From positions 122,276,431 through 122,340,430 of the forward strand of contig NC_088781.1 in assembly GCF_958450345.1 (NCBI RefSeq): DNA of 64,000 bases, read 5' to 3'. The notes under the pieces were generated by a model. The model was not told where the DNA came from. It saw only the letters and a program-made list of their open reading frames with translations, and did no database searches. Of this stretch, positions 1-10,040 are shown one piece after another. A program made the position numbers and the translations under genes. How positions within the stretch are numbered: position 1 is the stretch's first letter; every line of letters begins with the position of its first letter. The stretch is from Calliphora vicina (taxonomy: Eukaryota; Arthropoda; Insecta; Diptera; Calliphoridae).

Positions 1-1067
1 TTAACAAAGAAACGTGTAAAAATGTACATTAAATTAGGACATAAAAATTAAAAATGAAGTGTTTAGTCCTCATTTTATAATTATTTTCATTTGTGTCCCT
101 CACGACACTTCAACAGTAGTCTCCTAGCATATTCTGATCCCAAAAACCTTGATAATTCCTATCGAAAAACTTCAAATCTTTATGGAAATGCTCTCCATGT
201 TCATTACTCATGAGTCTTAGGTTTTCCGGGAAGAATCCACATGAGAATGTAAAAAGTGAATTTTGAGGGATATATTTACACTCATCAGTTCAAAATTATG
301 TAATAAATTCGCAACAATATCTCTGTAATTTTGACTTTTCTTATTCCCCAAAAATTCTTGAACAACCAGTTTAAAAGATTTCCATGCTGCATTTTCAACA
401 TCGACTCTCTAATTTGGTATCAACTAAAATTTTTCTTATTTGAGGACCCACAAATATCCTTTCTTTTAGTTTAGCCTCAGAAAGACTCGGGAACACGCTG
501 CATACGTATTGAAATGCTAGTTTTGTCTTATCTAAAGCTTTTACGAAATTTTTTAATGTAAATAAGCATTTTGCAGTGTTTATGTTATAGGAAAACCTCG
601 ATTTGACTGAATAATTTTTCAGCAAATAAAACAAAAATGGTCTGGGTTTATTTTACGGTTTCTAGAAGACATTTAAAAATAGTTTTTACTTTAGAGTTTT
701 GTATTTAATAGCGATTTATTAACGTTTATCTACAGGAAATATGTACTTTTAAACAGTATTTATTTTTTCCCGTTAATTTTTTTTTGGAATTTGTCAAAAG
801 AATACAACTCTGAAAGTATCTAGTAGCTTCGCAAGAGTATTGAGTACCCAAAAACGATGTAAATACTTAATTACTACAATTCGGTACACTACAGTATGCA
901 TTAGTAGTACTCAGGGCAGGTGAAAAATAAAAACCCATATATCTCAAAATTTTGACGTATAGGTGGGAAACAAAAAATGGTCAATTAACTAGCGTCCCTA
1001 GGTTCTCTCAAAAATATAAGTTTCATTCCATGAGCATTCAAAAATGTTTGATTTGTAAACTAGTGTT
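1..1067. mobile_element. TIR DNA element, copy A (left end outside window)
   Basis: This stretch aligns almost end to end with the element at 5211-8934 once that copy's insertions are removed. It ends with the same terminal motif, TTGTAAACTAGTGT, at about 1054-1067. Its left terminus lies beyond the window edge. It is the uninterrupted version of the repeat, so it supplies the empty sites for both insertions in the other copy (around 400 and around 889). It carries a broken minus-strand gene described separately. The superfamily is not established. Confidence 0.75.
52..671 (-). pseudogene. Broken transposon-associated gene, copy A
   Basis: On the minus strand a start codon at 669-671 opens a frame with the motif PDHFCFIC, a cysteine pair typical of the N-terminal zinc-binding segment of an abundant, unnamed arthropod repeat-associated protein family. 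The frame then meets a stop where copy B has glycine. The C-terminal part follows in other frames: KNFVKALDK near 540, then SEAKLKERIFVGPQIRKIL, then a one-base frameshift near 400 into AAWKSFKLVVQEFLGNKK. Further stops fall within the segment matching HGERFHQD in copy B. The middle of the protein, present in full-length relatives as I know them, is missing. This is clearly a pseudogene; the family has no agreed name that I can give. Confidence 0.7.
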
Positions 1068-1075
1068 ATCTCAAA

Positions 1076-1838
1076 AAGTCGAATTTCGAAATGCATTCTG
1101 ATTTTTAGTTTTTGTTCTGTCAGCTGTTTTGTGTGAAATTTTGTGTGTCATGTTTTTTTCTTTTAAATTAAAGTTTTACTAACTTTTAGTATTTAAAATT
1201 TTTTTTATTGGTTCTTTTTCATTAGTTTTTCAATAAAATTCTATCATAAGCATGTTGAGATAATTATTAAAACAACGTTCGTATTTGATGAGTATTTGAC
1301 GAAAGCACAGCATATCCGAAGGTGTATTTCCAATAAGCGTCATTCTCTATACGTGTCACACAATTCACCAATTATAGTTCGCAAATCTTCGAATGATGTT
1401 GGGCACGAACATTGACTAAAAAAATGCGCCAAATTGTTTCGTTATTGCTAAATAGCGGCCCATTAGGAATTCTCCAATGAACAATGCTAATTTTGAGGGC
1501 TATAAATTATAAACCATATAGGATATGGGCCTCGTTTATACGCCATTAAATGTGCATTTAAAAGTAGAATATTTGATTTTTTTAAAAATCTAACAATTGG
1601 AAATTGGAGAACTGTATTTTTTGGTGGAAATATTTTGGAATTACCCTTCTTTCTTTTTTTCTGCACCCTTACAAAGTAGTCCTTCAATCGTATATAATTC
1701 TTACTTATGTCTGAATGATTTTCATTTAATTGAAATGAAATAAAATTACAGCAACAAAAAAATAAAAACTCACACGCAAATTAAAATAATAAGTAATATG
1801 AAATCTTTCATTTCTTTTGACATCAACTGCAACGAAAA
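1076..1838. other. AT-rich stretch, no gene seen
   Basis: I see no coding signal, tandem array or recognisable transposon end here. The one longer open frame (1487-1687, minus) has a low-complexity, lysine-rich composition and no recognisable motif. Confidence 0.5.
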
Positions 1839-1839
1839 T

Positions 1840-2378
1840 AAGTAAAAGGGTTATATTCGGCTGTGGCGAATCTTGTATACCAACCATAATTATGTGTCGA
1901 TAAAATATTTGTCTGATAGAGAGGTTATATGGAGGGTAGGGTCAATTATGGACTGATCCTCACAACAGCTGGTGGAAAGATTTAGCTTCATTATGTGCAA
2001 TTTCATCACGATATTTATTATTATAAGACAATTTTGGATGTTCAAGTCAAATGCTGTTAGTACCTAGAATATATGCAACATTTTATCAGGATTGTCGCAT
2101 AATAAACATACTTGTGACTGCTCAAACGATACTCCTGGCTGACATTTGTATGGGGCTAGGTGAAATCATGTACCGATATTGTCCAGCTAGCTCCTTTAGT
2201 TTGGGCCATATCGTGTTTTCAACAGACAGACAGACGGATATAGCATGAACATCTTAAAATCATATGAGGACCCAGAATATTCACACTTTTTGGTTCTACG
2301 ACCAATATTTCGATATGTTACAAACCGAATGACAAATTCAAGATACCTCCCTTTTTTTTGATGGTGGATAAAAAACAA
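1840..2378 (+). repeat. Mini-me/DINE-like interspersed repeat, degenerate
   Basis: The repeat opens with the short inverted motif TTCGGCTGTGGCGAA that marks the 5' end of this family, as in the reverse complement of 51380-51416. It contains CAGACAGACAGACGGATA near 2223-2240, the complement of the (GTCY)n tract of mini-me elements. It closes with a degenerate copy of the 3' end (GTTACAAACCGAATGACAA, then GGTGGATAAAAA). It is non-coding. The mini-me/DINE (Helentron-associated) label is by resemblance to dipteran families. Confidence 0.55.
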
Positions 2379-2879
2379 TAAAATTATTAACATTTTCATA
2401 ATTTTGCTCAAACTTAAATTTAATATGCGTGCCTTACAACAAAAATAAATTCTCAGAAGTTTCTTTTGTATGTAGATAGGACTTATATATAAATGAATAT
2501 CTTGTGGCCTTTTTTTTTTGTAGTAGTTGTAGTTGCTGATGTTGTCTTGTTTTTTTAATTAAATGCTTGTTTTTGTAGGTGGTATAAAGGATGGCCCACA
2601 AAAGGGCCGTACATTATTAACATACACATGAATGTTTACAGCAATAACTACAACAAAATAAATTAAATATGTATCGTATTTAATATCGCCTACAAATACA
2701 AAATGTATATTTCCATATATATATGTGTGTGTGTGTTGTTGCATGTGTTGAATTGAGTGTACAGTTACAAAACGATATTTCCTTATAATTATAATGACAG
2801 CCTCTTATGCTCTTTTTTTATCTGAGTGTTAATGTGTGTGTTTGAGTGAAAATACACTCATGAGAAATTAACGTGAACT
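2379..2879. other. AT-rich stretch with a short TA/TG microsatellite
   Basis: No gene is visible. An alternating TA then TG run sits at about 2716-2738 (TATATATATGTGTGTGTG). Confidence 0.5.
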
Positions 2880-3355
2880 AAACCATGAGAACAATTCGGG
2901 AATGAAATCTCGAAACTGCGACAGCCTAGTGTCAATCAAGGCTCTTAACTCCAATGTATTTAGGTCGAAATGTTTTCTGGTGTGGCCCAACAACACCATG
3001 ATGAATTAATATGGGTTCCTCGTCACGATTGCATCCGGGGGAATAAAATCGCTAATGAGTGTTTAAATAACGTGTCGTCCTTGGAGTAACTCTTGCGCAA
3101 AGGATCATTTATACAACCTTGGTGGCGATATCGAATTTGATAGAGAAATGTGCGTTGAAAGAGACGAAACTCAGGTGGCCTAATATCACAACTTGTAGGA
3201 TATACAGAATGCTTTGACCCACTCCGGCTAGATAAAGGACAAAGACACCCTTGACTATTGGTAGGGATTCGATAAAGCTTCATACTGGGCACTGTATGAT
3301 TGAACATATGTATTACGCAACGTATGTCTTAAATGATGCTTTCAAGCTATAAAAG
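2880..3355. other. Unassigned stretch with one unexplained open frame
   Basis: A minus-strand open frame of 94 codons (3023-3307) crosses a region of less AT-rich sequence, just upstream of the mariner relic. Its translation contains DIRPPEFRLFQRTFLYQIRY, which I do not recognise. No splice or start context supports a gene, and no second copy occurs in the window. It may be an old insertion of unknown origin in the mariner element. Confidence 0.3.
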
Positions 3356-3922
3356 AAAATACTTTTTGCACCAAATCAGTATTTGTGTTGAAAAATTACA
3401 ATAACCCGAAGAGTAAGAGATAGTATGTTAAGCCCAGCAAACCAGCCGAATCGACACCAAAGACAAATATCCATGTTAATGTAATACTCTGTATTTTGTG
3501 GGCCCTATCTATTATAAACCGTTGACATCTGGCCAGACCATCACAGGGAAGCTGTAGCCGCTACTGATTCGTTTGAATCGAACATTGGGCCAAAAAAAGT
3601 CCAGAATATTCGGCCAGACATGAAACCGTAATATTCCATCACCAGAACACTCGGCACGTGTTGCACAATCAGTTAAAAAGTATTTAAAATGTAGTGGTTT
3701 GGAGGTTTTGTCTCAGTCGCTTGCGTGCTTCATCCGACTAGCATTTATTTGGATGGATGCAGAACGCTGTCTCTGGGATACGCTTCACTTTGGAACATAG
3801 TATCCGATATTGTCGTGATTCGCACTTGGCCTCAAAAGATGAGCAGGTCTTTTGGCTCGGAATCCATATGTTGCCAAGGAAGATGGGAAAAGGTCATAGC
3901 TAACAATGCACAGTGGGGCTGA
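3356..3922 (+). pseudogene. Mariner-like transposase relic (catalytic and C-terminal part)
   Basis: Read across frames, the stretch matches the mariner (DD34D-type) transposase in order. A degenerate YNNPKSKR..YVKPSKPAES segment lies near 3400-3450, ARPSQGSCSR (from PGQTITG) near 3535, KKSPEYSARHE near 3595, FHHQNTRH near 3640 in place of HHDNARPH, MQNALSG..FTLE near 3755-3795, and SKDEQVFWLGIH then RWEKVIANNAQ near 3830-3920. The second catalytic aspartate is replaced by glutamine and frames shift repeatedly, so no active protein is possible. The N-terminal DNA-binding half is not recognisable upstream. Confidence 0.6.
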
Positions 3923-4013
3923 ATCGAACTTTTTTGGAAATAAATCTGGCATTTATAAACGGCTGGTCCGATCGGTATAAAATTTGACGTTTGCATAGCC
4001 ACGTCAAATCAAA

Positions 4014-4082
4014 ATATGAGCAGGTTTTTTGGCTCGGAATCCATAAGTTGCCAAGAAAGATGGGAAAAGGTCATAGCTAACA
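4014..4082 (+). repeat. Second copy of the mariner C-terminal segment
   Basis: About 66 bp here repeat 3839-3906 (ATGAGCAGG, TTTTGGCTCGGAATCCAT, GTTGCCAAG, AAGATGGGAAAAGGTCATAG) with few differences, so the transposase end was duplicated in tandem about 180 bp downstream after or during element decay. Confidence 0.7.
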
Positions 4083-4089
4083 AATTTGA

Positions 4090-4765
4090 CGTGGGCATAG
4101 CCAAGGAGTATTCGAGTTTAAGTTATTAAAATAAGCCCTAATAATAAAATCTTTATTTATTAACAAAACTCAATGAAATTATCAACGTTTTACAAATTTG
4201 TTATTCTAAATAAAAAAAAGTGTAAACATACTTGTCAAAACGTCAAAGGTAATCCCGCAATTCCTAAAAATCGGAGCGAAAATCCCAAAAATGGTATTTT
4301 TTACAATTTTGCCCATAGGGTTCACATTTCCTTTGGGACTGGAAAAATACTTTGGGGATAAATAGGGAACACATCAGGGTTTCAAAAGCTGCTTTCCGTT
4401 TTCTGATCCCAGCTTTGGGATTTTAGAACATGTGGCCCAAATTTGAAAATTTTATAAAAAAAAATAGGTCACATTTCGTAGATAGGGGCGTCATATTCAA
4501 AAAATATGACATGTTTTTTATACGAAAATGTTCTCCGTAAAGATAACTTATAAAAAATATAAACTTGTTATATATTCTTAAAGAAAGTTTATTTATTTAA
4601 TAAAAAAAGTCCAAAAAACAGCAAAAATTAACTATTATTTGAATATATAAATTGAAAATCGTTTATTTTTTTTATCCATAATTGATATTGCTCTGAAATC
4701 TGTTGTATGTTATTCGTAATTTAGTTGTCTAACTAACAAAAAAATTCAAGTCCATTCGGTCCAAA
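4090..4765. repeat. Interspersed repeat R4, copy 1
   Basis: This segment aligns with 52388-53050. Both start near CAAGGAGTATTC, continue with ACTTGTCAAAACGTCAAAGG and AATCCCGCAATTCCTAAAAA, and end near AATTTAG.TGTCTAACTAA. The second copy has about 290 bp of extra sequence near its start. It is non-coding, and I cannot name the family or define its termini. Confidence 0.6.
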
Positions 4766-5210
4766 AGTACGTCCTATCATTTTTAAAAAGCGGACCAAGT
4801 TATTGCAAAATTTTAAATAATTCGGAAATTAAAAGAGATAAATAGCACACGCTAGCATGTTTTTTCAAGACCTATCTGAGCGCTTTCCAAAAATATAAAA
4901 ATCTTTGAATTCGGTTGGGAAACAAAAAAATTGCACGTGTTTACATGTCGAAGGTAATTTGAGCGCCCATAGCGCCGCCCCAGAATTAACACTAGGGCCC
5001 ATTTGAATAATACAAACTCGAATGCTCCTTGAATACGCACACGTCAAATCTTATACTGATTTCCAAAAAATTTCGATTCTGCCTCACTGTGCTATGGCCA
5101 ATACTCTGGATAAATTTATTTTGTACAAATGTTTAAAAATTAAAGATTCAATTTTTTTAAAAAAAGAATCCCTCATTTTTAAAGCTTACACCTAATAAGT
5201 TCGCTAATAA
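4766..5210. other. Unassigned AT-rich stretch
   Basis: Two overlapping minus-strand frames of about 60 codons (4852-5047) occur here but show no family motif. No repeat copy was found elsewhere in the window. Confidence 0.4.
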
Positions 5211-5734
5211 CACTAGTTTACAAGGTTTTTGCTCATGAATTGAAACATATGGGGATTTGTGTAATTAGGTATTCTAACTTCAGAAAAAATATTTAAAAAA
5301 ATCCTGGACGTCAAACTTTTGAGATATTTCTTAAAAACGAAACATATAAAAATTTACATTAAATTAGTACATAAAAATTATGAGTGAAGTGTTTTGTTCT
5401 ATTTTTATAATTATTTCCATTTGTCTCCCTCACGACACTCCAACAGTAGTCTCCTAGCATATTCTGATCCCAAAAACCTTGATAATTCTTCAAATCTTGA
5501 TGGAAACGCTCTCCATGTTCGTCACTCATGTGTCCGAGGTTTTCCGGGAAAAAATCCACATGAGAATGTAAAAAGTGAATTTTGAGGGATATATTTACAC
5601 CCATCAGTTCAAAATTATGTAATAAATTCACAACATTATCTCTGTAATTTTGACTTTTCTTATTCCCCAAAAATTATTGAACAACAAGTTTAAAAGAATT
5701 CCATGCTGCATTTTCAACGTCGGTTAATAGACAC

Positions 5735-7377
5735 TAGGGTATTCGAATTATTCGATTTTTCTCTTGTTCGAATAAAACGAATAATTCGAATAAGAGATTT
5801 TAACTTGTTCGAATAATTCGATCACACGTTTAAAATTAATCGAATTATTCGAATAATTTAAATTTGTTTAAAAAAGTAAAGAATGAAGTTTTGATGTCGG
5901 TTTTTTAATATTTTATTGTTAAAGAAAAACAAAAAATAACGTTAAAGTTAACAATTCGAGTATTGATAATGTTAAAAACATTCAAAAACAAAGGCCATCA
6001 TTAAATTTTCAACAGAAATATTCTGATCAGATTAACTCCCGAACAATCTACAAAACAATCGACTAGCAAACCCTTTAGTTTTGGAGCTATGATTTAAAAA
6101 ATTTGAGCTAGTTGGACATGATCCTGAATTCAAATACAATATAAACAACGTATTAAGAACTTTTTATGTCGTTATGTTCATTAATTCGGGTATTAAATTG
6201 TTTAACTAATTCTTTAATAAATTAATTATTCACACAGAGAAAACTGATTCGTGATAGCAACCGAATTTGTTGACAATCGAATGATTCTATCTTAGTGACC
6301 GAATTTTACAGTTGTGGCTACAATATTTTGGAAGGGGTAACTAAAGTTTGGTTGCCTCAACTGAAATTCTTCTTTATCAACTGACTTTCTGTTGTTAGAA
6401 CTGAAAAATTCTATGTGTGCAACCGAATCATTCGATTAGCAACAAATTCGGTTGCTATCACGAATCTGTTTTCTCTGTGCACTATTTCTAAATTATTTAT
6501 AACAAATTGTATTATACATCAAGCTCTATCAAGGTTGCCGAATCTTTGCTTAATAAAGTGGTATTAGGGAATTACACAATAAAGGGAATCTGTCCAAAAT
6601 TTGATATCATTGTCAGTGAACGTGGCTAATTTGAAGTCAGGCAGTGCATGATTGACGCATTTACAAATACGCAAAAAGTTTGTTACCATGTTAGACAAAG
6701 ATGTTCAACGATGTTCAAAATCATGTAGAAGACGAACTCCATGCTTTTCTTGCAACAAAACGTTTGTTTGCAATATTTGTGTTTATCATTCGATTTATTA
6801 AATATTTAGCAACACTTACATACGCGGTTAATAACATCATTTATATACATATATTTTAATATCATGGCCTTCATCTATTTCCATGTAATCATTATAAATG
6901 TCATCCTCAATATCACTTTCGACGACCGTTTCAAAATCACATTCTCCGTCACAGTCAACTTCACTTTAATCTAGGTTAAAATTTTGATTATTAATTGCGA
7001 TTCTTCTAATATTTCGCCAGCTAAATAACAAATGTTTTATTTGTTTTTAGAATTGTAACTTCTTGTAGTAATATTTATAGAAGCAGCTATCGGAACACTC
7101 GTCTACAGAGATCGAAAGTCCCCTTGTCTTTAGTTATTTGTCGAATATCAGAAACAATACAATTTTTGTGAGTCATTATTACTTATTTTAATTTGAAATT
7201 ATGAAAAATTTTAAGCAATTTAACAAATTTAAATATTATTCGTTTTATTCGATTATTCTACATAAAATTGTTCGAATTATTCGTTATTCGAAAATGGCCA
7301 TTTTTAAATTGTTCGAATAATTATTCGTAAGAAATTATTCGATTAATCGAACGATCATTAGTCGAATGAATACCCTA
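5735..7377. mobile_element. hAT-like non-autonomous element (1,643 bp)
   Basis: The ends are TAGGGTATTC and its complement GAATACCCTA. They are flanked by a perfect 8-bp target duplication, ATAGACAC, at 5727-5734 and 7378-7385. An 8-bp duplication with TAGGG-type ends is the hAT pattern. Copy A of the host repeat lacks the insertion. Subterminal regions are packed with TTCGAATAATTCG-like motifs, which could be transposase sites. On the minus strand at about 6850-6970 an acidic 40-residue remnant (with VESDIEDDIYNDYMEIDEG) may be an old transposase fragment. The element contains a smaller MITE at 6233-6479. Confidence 0.75.
6233..6479. mobile_element. MITE with CACAGAGAAAA ends, copy 1 (247 bp)
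   Basis: Near-perfect terminal inverted repeats of about 40 bp start CACAGAGAAAACTGATTCG and end with the complement. Inner motifs such as GCAACCGAATTTGTTG and CAATCGAATGATTC are also inverted. A related 246-bp copy lies at 21988-22233. It has no coding capacity. The flanking dinucleotide here is CA on both sides; in the second copy it is TA. Confidence 0.8.
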
Positions 7378-7869
7378 ATAGACACTCAAATTTGGTATCA
7401 ACCAAAATGTTTCTTATTTGACGACCCACAAATATGCCTTCTTTTAGTTTAGCCTCGGAAAGACTTGGGAACACGCTGCATAAATATTGAAATGCTGGTT
7501 TTGTCTTATCTAAAGCTTTTACGAAATTTTTTAATGTAAATAAGCATTTTGCAGTGTTTGTGTTATAGGAAAACCTTGATTTGACTGAATAATTTTTCCG
7601 CAAATAAAACAAAAATGGTCTGGGTTTATTTTACACTTTCCAGAAGACATTTTAAAATAGTTTTTACTTTAGAGTTTTGTATTTAATAGCGATTTATTAA
7701 CGTTTATCTACAGGAAAGATGTACTTTTAAACAGTATTTATTTTTTTCCCGTTAATTTTTTTTGGAATTTGTCAAAAGAATACAACTCTGAAAGTATCTA
7801 GTAGCTTCGCCAGAGTGTTATGTACCCAAAAACGATGTGAATACCTAATTACCACAATTCGGTACACTA

Positions 7870-8753
7870 CACCCAGAGAAAAAATGAACACATCCGTGTA
7901 CGATTTGACACCATTCGGTGTCAATAGTATGTGCACAAATTGTACACGAACGGTGTCAATTTGACAACGAAAAAATTACACCATTCAGTTGTCGAATTCA
8001 CACCATCCGTTGTCGATTTGACACCGTTCGTGTACGATTTGACACCAGACCGTTGACAATTTGATACCGTACCGTTGTCAATTTGAAATCATATGTTGTG
8101 GATTTGATACCGTTCGTGTACGATTTGGTAATTGAAATAAATAATAATTCCTTTATGTTTTACATTTATTTTTAAATACAATACGAATAAATACTTAAAT
8201 ATAAAATACATATAAATTTCATGTTTAAATTTGGCAAAACAAATGGTGGCAATTGTCGGAGTTCCTGTATGTGAAATTTCAAATAGCATCCCTAATTGTG
8301 GCACTGCTTCCACAGGTCATCATTCTAAAAATTGTATTCTACATTGCTGATAATTATATATATAGCTCTACTTTCCTTTTAAATGTACAAAAACTGTATG
8401 TTTATTGTTTCCAGGAATTTTTGGAGTTGTATGTCGTCAGTGGATTCGGTGATCTTCATCTGCATCAACACAAATTCACTATTAAACACAATTACACTTC
8501 CTTTTATACATATTTCCATTTTTAAATATTTTCACTTTTTCAATGTAAATAAAATTTAAAACACACTTTGACAATAACTTGTCAGCAACTCACGTTGAGA
8601 TGTTTCGGCGTTTAATTTAACAACATTGCGTTGTCGATTCATACCCATTTGTTTACAAATTGTAAACGTATGGTGTCGAAAAAAAGTGACACCGTATGGT
8701 GCCAAAATGACACCAACCGTTGTCAATTTTGCAACGTCATTTTTCCCTCAGTG
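7870..8753. mobile_element. MITE-like element (884 bp) with GTGTACGATTTGACACC repeats
   Basis: Copy A gives the exact empty site at about 888-893. With the insertion, TA is duplicated at 7868-7869 and 8754-8755. The ends are CACCCAGAGAAAAAATGA and the complement of CACTGAGGGAAAAATGA. Both flanks are made of variants of GTGTACGATTTGACACC and CCGTTGTCAATTTG in both orientations. The AT-rich centre (8140-8620) has no recognisable gene. Confidence 0.75.
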
Positions 8754-8934
8754 TACAGTATGCATTAGTAGTACTCAGGTCAGGGGAAAAATAAAAACCC
8801 ATATATCTCAAAATTTGGACGTATAGAAGGGAAACAAAAAATGGTCAATTAACTAGCGTTCCTAGCTCTTCTCGAAAATATAAGTTTCATTCCATGAGCA
8901 AACAAAAATTTTTGATTTGTAAACTAGTGTAATT

Positions 8935-10040
8935 ACAGACTCGAAACGTTGCATATTGGGAATTATTTGACATCTTAAAGATATTCAGATTTTACTGTAA
9001 CATTTCACAAAATATCGCAGAAACTTATTCGAACTAACTCCTTTCTTTGAGTGTAATGGTTTGTATGTATGAACAGGTTTATGTTTATAGATTTGTGTGT
9101 ATAAATACATATTTATTATTGTAGTTGTGTTATTTAATCCTTATTGTTAATTTATTATTTGTTGTTGTAGTTGCTATTGTTGTTATTATTGTTGTCGATG
9201 TCGAATGTTGTGTCGTTGTTGAATGTTGTAAATCGTTATGAATTAAATTGAAATTGGCGTATATTTTATTATTGTTGTTGTTGTAATCGTTATGTCGAAC
9301 GTTTTTTTTCCCGTTGAACACATTTACAATTTATATACAATTTAATACGTATACAACATATAACTAACTACATTTACAAGTTTTGTATACAAACTATACA
9401 TAGTATATTTACCAGGACTCTCTATAGTAAATATATAAATACTCGCACAATAAAACATTTGTAATACTTGTGATTGTGTTGCCAGATTTTATTGTTGCCA
9501 ATATGAAAATCATACAACATAAAAAAGAACGCAAAAATTATTACATTTTTATATAATCACAGTAGTAGTAAAATTTGTTTTTTTTTCTCGGTAAAATTTA
9601 TTTATATTTCATTTTATTTTTTGTTATGGTTACCAAACAGTTTTCAATGTTATATATAAATCTGTTTTATTTGTGTTGTATTTAGTTGAGGGTAATTATT
9701 GTAATGTTGTATTAAATTTAATGTAAAGATTTACAAAAATAAAGATTTATTGCCTTGGCTAAATATAATTAAACAAAGAAATTTTATTTGTATTTTTTTT
9801 ACCAAAAGCATAAAATTAGCCTAAGGGCGTTGTAAAGATGTTAGATAATTGAAAATAATTAAAATTGTAAGATGTTAAGGAAGCAAAAGATTATATGGAG
9901 ATACATTTTTATTAGGCCAGGAAGTACTTATTGGTTAAATCCCAAAGTGGATGTTGTAAAGAAAATAGAAATATTTAAATGTCATAGTTTAAAGAAAACA
10001 ATCTTAAATTGACAATGAACACAAGTAAATTGTAAATTGC
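8935..10040. other. AT-rich stretch with a degenerate TTG/GTT microsatellite
   Basis: Around 9155-9285 the sequence is rich in TTG/GTT triplets (TTGTTGTTGTAGTTG, TTATTGTTGTTGTTG). The frame at 9130-9321 on the minus strand, with runs of N and T residues, is only its translation. Nothing else is recognisable up to the satellite. Confidence 0.5.

Larger units (their letters stand above)
5359..7650 (-). pseudogene. Broken transposon-associated gene, copy B, split by a hAT-like insertion
   Basis: The minus-strand frame starts at 7648-7650 with a cysteine-containing segment, KCKINPDHFCFICGK. It then shifts by one base into KNFVKALDKT and SEAKLKEGIFVGRQIRNIL (7386-7560). The hAT-like element at 5735-7377 interrupts it. 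On the other side it resumes as ENAAWNSFKLVVQ, one in-frame TAA, then FLGNKKSQNYRD, and the family signatures SLKIHFLHSH, DEHGERFHQD and GDYCWSV, to a stop at 5359. Full-length relatives in arthropods, as I know them, have a long central region between the cysteine segment and KNFVKALDK; here it is deleted. It is non-functional. Confidence 0.7.
5211..8934. mobile_element. TIR DNA element, copy B, with nested insertions
   Basis: The element starts with ACACTAGTTTACAA at 5211 and ends with TTGTAAACTAGTGT at about 8921-8934. The inner flanks are also inverted (GCTCATGAATTGAAACATAT against the complement of 8882-8903). Removing a 1,643-bp insertion (5735-7377) and an 884-bp insertion (7870-8753) leaves about 1.2 kb matching copy A. 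It carries the remains of one minus-strand gene. The target duplication is not clear (AATA/AATT flank the ends), so I do not assign a superfamily. Confidence 0.7.

Noticed and set aside
3023..3307. A 94-codon minus-strand frame containing DIRPPEFRLFQ
   Set aside because: It is interesting in composition, but there is no family match, no second copy and no gene context; it is recorded only as unassigned sequence.
5394..5585. Plus-strand frame opposite the broken transposon gene
   Set aside because: The minus strand carries the recognisable family motifs, so the plus frame is its shadow.
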